64,000 bases of DNA from CALMEC01 sp963777565. GTDB taxonomy: Bacteria; Actinomycetota; Thermoleophilia; Miltoncostaeales; Miltoncostaeaceae. Below the pieces are notes generated by a model. It saw only the letters and a program-made list of their open reading frames with translations, was not told the DNA's origin and ran no database searches. Where the stretch lies: contig CAVZQZ010000009.1 of NCBI GenBank assembly GCA_963777565.1, forward strand, positions 868,001 to 932,000, written 5' to 3'. Shown one piece after another: positions 53,708-61,284 of the stretch. Both the position numbers and the translations under genes were made by a program. Each line of letters begins with the position of its first letter. Position 1 is the stretch's first letter.

Positions 53708-54137
53708 ATGGCCCGCTTGGCCCGCGGGCCGGTGTCGATGCGCAAGGCCGCGAGCATTATCGTCATGGCGACCGGCTTCGTGGTGGTCATCGCCGGCGTG
53801 TTGATGCGGGTGCTCGACCGCCGCGAGTACCAGAACATCTGGCGCGCGCTCTGGTGGGCGATGCAGACGGTGACAACGGTCGGCTACGGAGACGTGACCC
53901 CTCGACAACCTCGGGGCGAGTCATCGCGGTGGCGGTGATGCTCTGGGGTGTTGCTTCGTGGCGATCCTGGTCGCTTCGATCACGTCGGTCTTCGTGGCGC
54001 GCGCATCCAGTGAGCGTCGGTTCGATGCGGATCGGGCCGATGAGTTGGAACACTCGCGGATCGACGCGCGGTTCGACGATCTCGCCGCGCGTCTCGACCA
54101 GATCGAGCAGACGCTCTCCCGCCTCCCCGAACAGTAA
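53708..54137 (+). pseudogene. Potassium channel (two-helix type) with frameshifts
   Basis: An N-terminal frame gives a membrane helix (AASIIVMATGFVVVIAGVLMRVL), the pore helix and the filter TVTTVGYGDVTP, then runs off at about 53902. A second frame continues VIAVAVMLWGVA, and after another shift near 53955 a third gives FVAILVASITSVFVARASSERRFDADRADELEHS ending in a coiled coil (LAARLDQIEQTLSRLPEQ). At least two indels are needed to restore a 2-helix voltage-gated-like channel. It is either a recent pseudogene or carries sequence errors. The start is uncertain. Confidence 0.7.
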
Positions 54138-54306
54138 GCGGGACGACGCTGCTCAAGAGGCCGGCCGTCGCGTGAATGCGCCCGGTCGCGATCGTCTCGA
54201 TGAGCGCCGCGTGGTCGTGCCGCGCCTGGCAGGTGCGCGACGCGCAAGGGAGATCGCCGCGCCTGGTGGCAGGATGGCCCCGGGACAACAACACAGGGGG
54301 CTCGCC

Positions 54307-54657
54307 GTGACCCAAGTGATCGTCAAGGCGTTGATTTCAGGTGTCGTGATCGCCCTGGCAAGTGAGGCCGCCCGACGCTCCAGCTTCATCGGCGCGCTCA
54401 TCGTCTCGTTGCCGCTCATCTCGATTCTCAGCGTCGCATGGCTCTACTGGGACACCCGCAACGCGACGAAGGTTCAGGATCTGTCGTGGTCCATCCTCTG
54501 GCTGATCGTCCCGTCGTTGGCGTTCTTCGTCGCGCTTCCCCTGCTGATCCGACTGGGCATCGGCGTGCCGCTCGCGATCGTCGCCGCGTGCGCGGTCACC
54601 GCGGTCGTCTACGCGGCCTATGTGCTGGGCGCACGCTGGCTCGGCTTCGATATCTGA
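54307..54657 (+). CDS. DUF3147-type membrane protein
   Basis: 116 residues, four membrane helices (VIVKALISGVVIALASEAARR, FIGALIVSLPLISILSVAWLYW, ILWLIVPSLAFFVALPLLI, AIVAACAVTAVVYAAYVLGA). The pattern of RRSSFIGALIVSLPLISIL with YWDTRN fits the DUF3147 family. The GTG start follows GGGGG by 6 bases. Function unknown; it looks like an independent gene. Confidence 0.7.
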   Translation: MTQVIVKALISGVVIALASEAARRSSFIGALIVSLPLISILSVAWLYWDTRNATKVQDLSWSILWLIVPSLAFFVALPLLIRLGIGVPLAIVAACAVTAVVYAAYVLGARWLGFDI

Positions 54658-54780
54658 AGCTGAGTTCGGGCCGCCGGGTAGACCGATCCAGGAGTGCCGC
54701 CTCCCGGTCCGCAGGCTCCCCAGCACGCAAGCAGGCTCGGGCATACGTATCGCCCGCGACCGCGCGCGAGAATCCGGCAG

Positions 54781-55338
54781 ATGAGCGAGGAGTCGACGCC
54801 CCTTGTCCCTCGGACCGGTCACGGGCTCGGATCGCGGATCGTCGCGGCATGCGTGAAGATCGCTTTGCGCACTGCACCAGGCTCCTCATCAGCCCCCGTC
54901 CGACCGCATTGCTCCTGCGAAAGGCCTTCGCCCTCGGCGGGGCGGACGTCAGCCGCAGGCTGGTGCCGCACACCCCGACGGACGTCGTCGCCAGCGTTGA
55001 CGAGCGCTACGGCGACCCCGACGAGCTTCCCGACGTCAACCGGCCGGCGGCATCGCGGCGCGCGCCGACGGTCGTGTGGGTCCACGGCGGCGGCTGGATC
55101 GGCGGGTCGAAGGAGAACTCGCGGGCTCCTTCAAGCTCATGCAAGTCGCGGCTACGCGGTCGTCGGACCGCGATACTCCCTGTCCCCGGAGTCGCGCTCT
55201 CCCACACCCGTTCGGCAGGTCACCGCGACCACCTCGGCGTCGATCTCACCGCCGGGCTCGACGCCCCTCGGCGTGCGCTCCGACAACGGCACCTACAGAT
55301 TCAGCACCTTCGCAGGCAATCGCCTCCCGCGGTGACCC
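54781..55338 (+). pseudogene. Alpha/beta hydrolase (esterase/lipase) remnant
   Basis: Begins MSEESTPLVPRTGHG in one frame and moves to another (RPTALLLRKAFALGGADVSRRLVPHTPTDVV...PTVVWVHGGGWIGGSKE). It then returns to the first frame for ASRGYAVVGPRYSLSPESRSPTPVRQ. HGGGW is the oxyanion-hole motif of hormone-sensitive-lipase-type esterases. The catalytic GxSxG Ser and everything after it are missing, so even with frames repaired the gene is truncated. Unlike tkt/zwf this is true decay. Confidence 0.65.
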
Positions 55339-55349
55339 GCGGGGATTGG

Positions 55350-55769
55350 CTAGGCGGGAGCCCCCGTCGGCACGGCGCCGAGCTGCTGCATCATCGACAT
55401 CACATCGAAGACACCCCAGTGCTCATGCGCCAGACCGTCGTCGCCGAAGCGCACGATGTCGATGCACTGCACATCGACGTTCTTGCCGGTTGCCGGCATG
55501 CCCATGAACGCGCCGTCGTTGGTCCCGGTGCACCTGACACGAGCGACGACCTTGTCCCCGCTCGTCAAGACATCTTCCGCGTCCATCCGCAGATTCGGGA
55601 ACGCCGCGATGTACATCCGGAAGAACTCCTTGACCCCTTCTTTCGTCGGCGCAAAGCCGGGGGTCTCCTCGTGTTCGACGAGGTCGTCGGCCAGCTGCTC
55701 GCCGAACCCGTCGACATCGCCGGCGTTGATCAAGTCGTAGCAACGTCGTAGCGTGGCCGCGTGATCCAT
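55350..55769 (-). CDS. SnoaL-like (NTF2-fold) ester cyclase family protein
   Basis: 139 residues of the polyketide-cyclase/SnoaL-like fold: DHAATLRRCYDLINAGDVDGFGEQLADDLVEHE helices and cone strand, GFAPTKEGVKEFFRMYIAAFPNLRMDAEDVLTSGDKVVARVRCTGTNDG, and MGMPATGKNVDVQCIDIVRF. Such proteins are often stand-alone with unknown substrates. GGAGGAG precedes the ATG. There are no polyketide genes nearby, so the activity cannot be assigned. Confidence 0.8.
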   Translation of the reverse strand: MDHAATLRRCYDLINAGDVDGFGEQLADDLVEHEETPGFAPTKEGVKEFFRMYIAAFPNLRMDAEDVLTSGDKVVARVRCTGTNDGAFMGMPATGKNVDVQCIDIVRFGDDGLAHEHWGVFDVMSMMQQLGAVPTGAPA

Positions 55770-56023
55770 TGCGCTCCTCCTCCGGGTCGATTGAGGGCGT
55801 GGTTACCGTTTCACGGCCGGCACTGGCCGTCAAGAAGCCGGTCGTCATCGCCCGAACGCTCTGGGGCGCCTCGCTGCGACACGTGAACGCGGGCTCATCG
55901 AGCGCCCACCCGCGACTGGGGGTTTTCGCACGGACTCCCTGAGGGCGCACACCGATGCCCAGACCCGCGGCCGGGGACGAGGATTGTGCGAGTGCACGGT
56001 GCGTGCCTCACAGGAGGACGTTG

Positions 56024-56845
56024 GTGACAATCGCGATCTCGGTTCTGGTTGTGCTGGTGGTGGCTCTCGCCATCGCGTCGATCCGGATCTTCAAGCAGTA
56101 CGAGCGCGGGGTGATCTTCCGCCTCGGGCGTCTGCGGGAGGGGCCACGCGGGCCCGGCCTGGTGCTGGTGATCCCGTTCATCGACCGCGTGCGCCGGGTG
56201 TCGTTGCGGATCGTGACCATGCCGATCCCCTCCCAGGAGATCATCACGCGCGACAACGTGAGCGTGGACATCTCGGCCGTTGCGTACTACCGGATCATCG
56301 ACCCGGTCCGCTCGGTGATCGCGATCGAGGACGTCGCGGCCGCAATCCACGAGATCGCCCAGACCACGCTGCGCGCCGTCGTCGGTCAGCACATGCTCGA
56401 CGAGACCCTCTCCGAGACCGAGCGCATCAACCGCAGCACCCGCGAGATCCTCGACGTTCAGACCGAGGAGTGGGGCGTCCTGGTGACGCTCGTCGAGGTC
56501 AAGGACATCCACCTGCCCGAGGGGATGAAGCGCGCCATGGCGCGCCAGGCCGAGGCCGAGCGCGAGAAGCGGGCCAAGATCATCGCGGCACAGGGGGAGG
56601 CCCTGGCGGCGGGCGAGCTGGGCCGGGCCTCGGACGTGATGCTGGCTCATCCGCTGGCCCTGCAACTGCGCAACCTGCAGACGCTGGTCGAGATCTCGGT
56701 GGACAAGAACTCGACGGTCATCTTCCCGGCGCCCCTGATGAGCGCGATCCAGGACATGGCGACCTTCCTCGCGCGCGAGCGGGGCGCCGTGATGGAGCAG
56801 CCGGCCGACTCCGAGTCACCGGTCGAGACCGCGCTGAGCCGCTGA
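56024..56845 (+). CDS. SPFH-family membrane protein (slipin/stomatin-like)
   Basis: 273 residues: one N-terminal membrane helix (TIAISVLVVLVVALAIASIRIF), the slipin signature YERGVIFRLGRLREGPRGPGLVLVIPFIDRV, and the SPFH domain (SQEIITRDNVSVDISAVAYYRIIDPV). A coiled-coil region with RQAEAEREKRAKIIAAQGEALAAGEL follows. It likely forms oligomeric rings at the membrane. The GTG at 56024 has AGGAGG at 6 bases. No NfeD partner is adjacent. Confidence 0.9.
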   Translation: MTIAISVLVVLVVALAIASIRIFKQYERGVIFRLGRLREGPRGPGLVLVIPFIDRVRRVSLRIVTMPIPSQEIITRDNVSVDISAVAYYRIIDPVRSVIAIEDVAAAIHEIAQTTLRAVVGQHMLDETLSETERINRSTREILDVQTEEWGVLVTLVEVKDIHLPEGMKRAMARQAEAEREKRAKIIAAQGEALAAGELGRASDVMLAHPLALQLRNLQTLVEISVDKNSTVIFPAPLMSAIQDMATFLARERGAVMEQPADSESPVETALSR

Positions 56846-56897
56846 GGAACCCCCGGGACGCTGGAGAGCCCGGTGGCGGAGACTGGTGAGGGTTGTC

Positions 56898-56985
56898 GAG
56901 CTTCGGCGCTGGCGACGGACGCAGAAGGAAGTGGTCCGTCAGCGGCCGACACGCCAGGCCACTTTGGGGAGACACGCCGAAGCTC
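56898..56985. repeat. Long-range inverted repeat between convergent genes
   Basis: GAGCTTCGGCG (56898-56908) and CGCCGAAGCTC (56975-56985) form a perfect 11-bp inverted repeat. Inside it CTGGCG/CGCCAG (56909-56914, 56952-56957) and AAGTGG/CCACTT (56929-56934, 56959-56964) can also pair, though not all at once. It probably acts as a terminator or structured 3' end for the slipin and kinase transcripts. Confidence 0.5.
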
Positions 56986-57007
56986 TGACGGCGGGCCGTG
57001 CCGACGG

Positions 57008-58390
57008 TCACTGAATCGGCAGAACCACCTGGAAGCGGGTGTCGCCGGGCCGCGACTCGAGCCGGATCTCCCCGTGGTGGCGGAGCACGATCCGCTGTGC
57101 GATGTCAAGACCCAGCCCGGCGCCCTGCCCGACGGGCTTGATCGTGACGAACGCGTCGAAGATCCGGTCCTGTAGCTCCTCCGGGATCCCCGGTCCGTCG
57201 TCGCCGACCTCCACGACCACGCGATCCCCCTGGCGCGCCGTCCGCAACGTCAGGCGACCCCCGAGCTCGACCGCGTCGACCGCGTTGTCGATGAGGTTCG
57301 TCCACACCTGGTTCAGTTCCGACCCCGCCGCCTGAACCTGCGGCAGATCGGGGTCGAAGTCCCGCACGATGTCCACGCGCTTCTCGCGGAGCTTGTGGGC
57401 CAGCAGCGACAGTGTGCTCTCCAGGCCCGCGTGGATGTCGATCTGCTGGCTCGGCGCCTGGTCCACGAACGAGTAGCTCTTGACGGCGCCCACCAGGTCG
57501 GAGATCCGCCTGATCGCCTCCTCCAGCTCGGAGAGCAGAACCTTGGATGCCGTGCAGGCAGCCACGAACCGCAGGCTGGGCGCGAGATGCTCAGGGCCGA
57601 CCCGGTCGGCGACCCGATCGACCCACTCCGGCCCGAGCCCCGCCTCCGTCAGCGCCGATGCGATCTCGAAGGACTCGTCCAGCCCACGCCGCTCGAGCGC
57701 GCTGACCAGCTCCTGCTCGCAGTCACTCGCCGCGAGGGGGTCGAGCCGCGCCCCGGACGCACCGGCGGTCGCCGCGGAGGCGAGCACGACGAGGGCGCCG
57801 AGCTGCTCGGCGGGCGCGCCGGCATCGACGACGTCGACGAACGCGGCCTGCCGCGCCTGCTCGTACTCGCTGAGGGTCGCGATGCCGCGGGCGGCGGCGG
57901 CCGCCGGGTTGTTCAACTCGTGTGCCAGGCCCGCGGCGAGCTTGCCCACCGCGAACAGCTTTTCGCGATCCCGCTCGACGCCCTTGTTCGCGGCGCCGAT
58001 CGCCTCGACCGCCGGAAGGAACTCGCGCAGCAGCGCGGGGTACGCGAACGCGAGCGCCCGGAACTCCTCTCCGTCGAGCTCGAACACGACGGTCTCGACG
58101 GCGGCGCGGTTCGAGCCGCGGTACGGCGTGTCAGTAAGGCTCGCGCTCGCGCCGACGTAGCCACCTGGGCCGTGGACCATTATCAGCACCTGCTCGCCGG
58201 CGACCTCGCGGGTCGTCTCCAGCAGCCCCTCCAGCACCAGGTAGAACCCGACGGGCCGCTGGCCCTGGCTGTACAAGAGCTCCCCGGGGGCGAGGCGGCG
58301 CTCCCGCCCGGCGTCCGCGATCCGCCCCAGATCGTCGTCGGTGAGGCTCGCGAGGATCGGCACGTGCCGGAGGCTCTCCACGAGGCTCAC
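57008..58390 (-). CDS. Histidine kinase with cyclic-nucleotide-binding-type sensor domain
   Basis: 460 residues. The N-terminal domain is a cNMP-binding fold (VPILASLTDDDLGRIADAGRERRLAPGELLYSQGQ...GFYLVLEGLLETTREVAGEQVLI...GPGGYVGASASLTDTPYRGSNRA). A HisKA-like segment with phospho-His in FAVGKLAAGLAHELNNPAAAA and an HATPase domain (LNQVWTNLIDNAVDAV, GDDGPGIPEELQDRIFDAF, GAGLGLDIAQRI) follow. It has no membrane helix and is probably soluble. The GTG start overlaps the stop of a thioredoxin-reductase remnant, the pair seen in intact form in other genomes as an oxidoreductase-kinase unit. Confidence 0.88.
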   Translation of the reverse strand: MSLVESLRHVPILASLTDDDLGRIADAGRERRLAPGELLYSQGQRPVGFYLVLEGLLETTREVAGEQVLIMVHGPGGYVGASASLTDTPYRGSNRAAVETVVFELDGEEFRALAFAYPALLREFLPAVEAIGAANKGVERDREKLFAVGKLAAGLAHELNNPAAAAARGIATLSEYEQARQAAFVDVVDAGAPAEQLGALVVLASAATAGASGARLDPLAASDCEQELVSALERRGLDESFEIASALTEAGLGPEWVDRVADRVGPEHLAPSLRFVAACTASKVLLSELEEAIRRISDLVGAVKSYSFVDQAPSQQIDIHAGLESTLSLLAHKLREKRVDIVRDFDPDLPQVQAAGSELNQVWTNLIDNAVDAVELGGRLTLRTARQGDRVVVEVGDDGPGIPEELQDRIFDAFVTIKPVGQGAGLGLDIAQRIVLRHHGEIRLESRPGDTRFQVVLPIQ

Positions 58391-58542
58391 GGCGCCGACA
58401 CGGTGATCCCGCCGAGGTGCTGGTGGACGAACCGCACTGCCATGGACCCCTCCCCGACGGCCGACGAGAGGCGGTTGGTCGAATGGTCCCGCACGTCGCC
58501 GGCCACGAACACGCCCGGCAGGCTCGTCTCGAGCAGGCCCAT
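58387..58542 (-). pseudogene. C-terminal remnant of a thioredoxin-reductase-like flavoprotein
   Basis: The open frame MGLLETSLPGVFVAGDVRDH...NRLSSAVGEGSMAVRFVHQHL contains the C-terminal FAD-binding signature (PGVFVAGDVR) of TrxB-like oxidoreductases and their SAVGEGS helix. Only about 50 residues remain: a TAA lies just upstream in frame and no further homologous sequence is visible. The 5' part was probably lost in a rearrangement that also brought in the DUF2252 region. The 4-base overlap with the kinase start is preserved. Confidence 0.75.
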
Positions 58543-59444
58543 TCGAGGAACTTATCAGCGTGCCCTGCTGCCCCCCAGCGGCAAGACGGCCTACACCGAC
58601 GGGCCGCTTGTGGGACACCGCTCGACGGGGTGGTTGTCGGCGAGAGGCGGCATCGCTCGCTCCGCACATTGAAGTTCCCCCGCGTGGGACTCATGAAGGG
58701 TTCATCTCGGCTGACCGATGACCTCCGTGACAACATCCGCCAGGCGTTCATGGGGCGGCTGCGGGAGCTGTCCTCACCCGGCTACCACTCCGCCACCATC
58801 ACCGTCTCGACGGACTGATTGGGACCTCCGTTGGACCTCGGGGACCTCGCGCAGACCTCCGACTTGCGGCCGCGAATGGTCGCTGGCGGGCGAGTCGGTG
58901 ATTCCGCTCTGCAAGCGGGTGTCCGCTCTACCACCGAGGTGGAGGATGACGGGATCGAACCGACGTTCTCCGCCGTGCGAGGTGTCATTTCAGCCGCCGG
59001 CACGTATGCCGTAATCCCTGTGCTAGAGCGGCATCACGGGTCGCGGTGAGAGGCGCCAAATGGGCCGTGGGCCTCTATCGGACCTCCAACGCCTGGCGCT
59101 CACCCGGCACCTGTGGCGGGAGCCACCTCCCGACCTCTCCCCGCTACTTGCGTGGTTAGACAGGCGACAGGAGGCTTTGGGCGTGACGATCGCGACGCCC
59201 ACGCTACGTGGCGCTCGGGGACGCGGTAATCCCCGGATGAGCGCAGCCACGGCTCCGAGCTCGCCGGCAGGACGGCGCACGAGCCGGGATTCGGGTCTAC
59301 ACTTGCGCCAGTTGAGCGAGCCATCAGCGAGCCCGACCCCACGCCCGGGCAAACCGCCCCACGCACATCGGCGCTGGCGTCTCGACGCCTCCGCATGCGG
59401 CGCGCCATGCAGCCTGGCCCGACGCGGAGAGGCAGGTGCACGGC
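58543..59444. other. Gene-poor stretch between the flavoprotein remnant and the DUF2252 gene
   Basis: About 900 bases without a convincing gene. It includes a 41-codon frame at 58693-58818 (MKGSSRLTDDLRDNIRQAFMG...ATITVSTD) that could be a small protein or a remnant. Close repeats of GGACCTC lie near 58827-58860, and the tRNA-like sequence at 58925-58974. A frame at 59060-59458 starts with a helical segment (LSDLQRLALTRHLWRE) but becomes low-complexity Arg/Pro. I regard the whole as a rearranged or decayed segment. Confidence 0.5.
58925..58974 (-). repeat. tRNA-like direct repeat, copy 1
   Basis: On the minus strand this reads as the 3' part of a tRNA (T-arm region with CGGTTCGATCCCG, then acceptor-like ATCCTCC) immediately followed by a D-arm-like CTCGGTGGTAGAGC. 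It shares 25 identical bases (58941-58965) and about 50 similar bases with 60983-61033. A complete cloverleaf cannot be drawn, as the matching 5' acceptor strand is missing. I therefore treat it as a tRNA remnant or an attachment-site-like repeat rather than a functional tRNA. Confidence 0.5.
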
Positions 59445-60899
59445 ATGTCGGAGCATGACCCGGGCACTCCCGCGCCCACGCCGCGCGCGCCCCTCGCGTC
59501 CCACCTCCCGATCATCAGCGCGGCGGAGCATGGTGCCCGTGGGAAGGCGGCACGCCGCGAGGTCCCCCGGTCGAGCCATGCGAGGTACGAGCCCGCCACC
59601 CGGAGGCCCGACCCCGTGGAGCTGCTTGAGCGCCAGGCAGAGACGCGCGTCCCTGAGCTCGTGCCGATCCGCTACGGCCGGATGCTGGCCTCGCCGTTCA
59701 CGTTCTTCCGCGGGGCCGCGCTCATCATGGCGGCGGACCTCGCCGCCACGCCGCGGTCCGGGCTGCAGGCGCAGTGCTGTGGAGACGCGCATCTTTCGAA
59801 CTTCGGGCTCTTCGCGTCGCCCGAACGGCGCTTGGTGTTCGACATCAACGACTTCGACGAGACGCTCCCCGGCCCGTGGGAGTGGGACGTAAAGCGTCTC
59901 GCCGTAAGCATGCTCGTCGCCACCCGCAACAACGGCTGCTCGACGAAGGAGCAGGAGCGGGTCGTTCTCTCAACCGTCGCCGAGTATCGCGCGCGTATGG
60001 AGACATTCGCGGCGATGCGCAGCCTCGACCTGTGGTACGTGCGCTTCGAGCTCGAGCCGCTGATGCAGCGGCTCTCCGGCCAGATCGGCCCGAAGATGCG
60101 CAAACGGCTCGAGCAGCGCGCCGCCAAGGCGATCACCCGCGACAGCCTGCAAGCGTTCTCGAAGCTGACACGCGAGGTGGACGGCCATGCGCGCATCGTC
60201 TCCGACCCGCCGTTGATCGTTCCGGCGGAGGAGTTCCTCGACCCCGTCGCGCGCGATCGGATTCAGGCCAACGCGGAGCACGTCTTGGCCGCGTACCGCG
60301 ACACCCTGCAGCACGATCGGCGCGTCCTCATCGACCAGTACCACGTCGTGGACATTGCGCGGAAGGTGGTCGGGGTGGGCAGCGTGGGCACCCACGCATG
60401 GATCGCGCTGCTGATCGGCCGTGACGAGGAGGATCCGCTCGTCCTTCAGATCAAGGAGGCGCAGCCGTCGGTCCTCGAGGAGTTCGTCGGGCGCAGCGAG
60501 TACGCCAACGCCGGGGAGCGGGTCGTCGCCGGTCAGCGGATGATGCAGGCCATAGGCGACATCCTCCTCGGCTGGGTCCATGTCGAGCACGGGATGGACG
60601 GCGCCCCGCACGACTACTTCATCCGTCAGTTGCGCGACTGGAAGGGCTCGATCGACGTTGACGCGATGGACCCTCAGGCGCTCAGCGTGTACGGGGCCCT
60701 CTGCGCCGCGACGCTCGCACGAGCCCACGCACGCACCGGCGACCGCATCGCCATCGCCTCCTACCTCGGCCGAAGCGGCGCGTTCGACCGCGCGCTCCTC
60801 GCGTTCAGCGAGGCGTACGCGGAGCAGAACGCCCGTGACTATGCGGCGCTGGCGCGCGCGGCCGACACCGGCCGGATCATCGCGACGACAGGTATCTGA
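59445..60899 (+). CDS. DUF2252 family protein
   Basis: 484-residue soluble protein of the DUF2252 family, typified by RVPELVPIRYGRMLASPFTFFRGAALIMAADLA, CCGDAHLSNFGLFASPERRLVFDINDFDETLPGPWEWDVKRLAVSM and GVGSVGTHAWIALLIG. The GDAHLSNFG and DINDFDET motifs resemble the catalytic and metal-binding loops of aminoglycoside-phosphotransferase-like kinases, so a kinase-like activity is possible but unproven. The ATG at 59445 or a GTG three codons earlier may be the start. It is flanked on both sides by tRNA-like repeats, hinting at acquisition as a unit. Confidence 0.85.
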   Translation: MSEHDPGTPAPTPRAPLASHLPIISAAEHGARGKAARREVPRSSHARYEPATRRPDPVELLERQAETRVPELVPIRYGRMLASPFTFFRGAALIMAADLAATPRSGLQAQCCGDAHLSNFGLFASPERRLVFDINDFDETLPGPWEWDVKRLAVSMLVATRNNGCSTKEQERVVLSTVAEYRARMETFAAMRSLDLWYVRFELEPLMQRLSGQIGPKMRKRLEQRAAKAITRDSLQAFSKLTREVDGHARIVSDPPLIVPAEEFLDPVARDRIQANAEHVLAAYRDTLQHDRRVLIDQYHVVDIARKVVGVGSVGTHAWIALLIGRDEEDPLVLQIKEAQPSVLEEFVGRSEYANAGERVVAGQRMMQAIGDILLGWVHVEHGMDGAPHDYFIRQLRDWKGSIDVDAMDPQALSVYGALCAATLARAHARTGDRIAIASYLGRSGAFDRALLAFSEAYAEQNARDYAALARAADTGRIIATTGI

Positions 60900-61284
60900 G
60901 CGACGGTCGGCGCGGCCGGTGGCGGGCGAGCGCGCGGTCGGGCCTCCTTGAATCCGCGATCCCGCTGCTGGAGCGGGAAACGGCTCTCCCGCCGAGATGG
61001 GAGGATGACGGGATCGAACCGACGACCTCCGCCTCGCAACGGCGGTTGCCTGACCGCCTTTGCAGGGACTTCGTGCAGAGCCCCCAGTTGGCGGCCACCG
61101 TGGGAGCGCCATCTCCGACAGCACGCCCAGCTGCTCCAGCGACTCGCCTGACGGCCGAGCCCGAACGTCCCCGGTGAGGTTGTCCGACGCGATTCGGCAA
61201 ACTGAGCCCGACATCAGCCCGAGCCGAGCCGAGCCCTCCGGCCCGGGGGGAGACGGGCGATCACGATCGACGGAGGATCACGAC
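60900..61284. other. Intergenic region with tRNA-like sequence
   Basis: 385 bases without a gene. The second tRNA-like repeat lies at 60983-61033. Near 60945-60990 the minus strand has CCCGC/GCGGG arms around a 7-base loop, like an anticodon arm. The rest, up to the GTG at 61285, shows no feature beyond the ribosome binding site. Confidence 0.4.
60983..61033 (-). repeat. tRNA-like direct repeat, copy 2
   Basis: Second copy of the sequence at 58925-58974, identical over 61000-61024. On the minus strand the upstream flank gives an anticodon-arm-like CCGCC-GTTGCGA-GGCGG. Its loop would carry anticodon TGC (alanine), and the T-arm region and ATCCTCC follow. No D arm or 5' acceptor strand precedes it, so it looks like a 3' tRNA-Ala-like fragment, the part that integrative elements usually copy at their ends. 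Confidence 0.5.

Noticed and set aside
58819..59049. Frame with VEDDGIEPTFSAVRG as a possible protein
   Set aside because: Phrases of this kind are antisense translations of tRNA genes. The sequence is explained by the tRNA-like repeat on the other strand.
59060..59458. 132-residue frame before the DUF2252 gene
   Set aside because: Only its first 40 residues look protein-like; the rest is Arg/Pro/Ser low complexity, and it has no start signal.
58925..61033. Functional tRNA genes at the two tRNA-like sequences
   Set aside because: The T-arm and 3' acceptor parts are recognisable, but no matching 5' acceptor strand or D arm precedes them, and the T stem has a mismatch.
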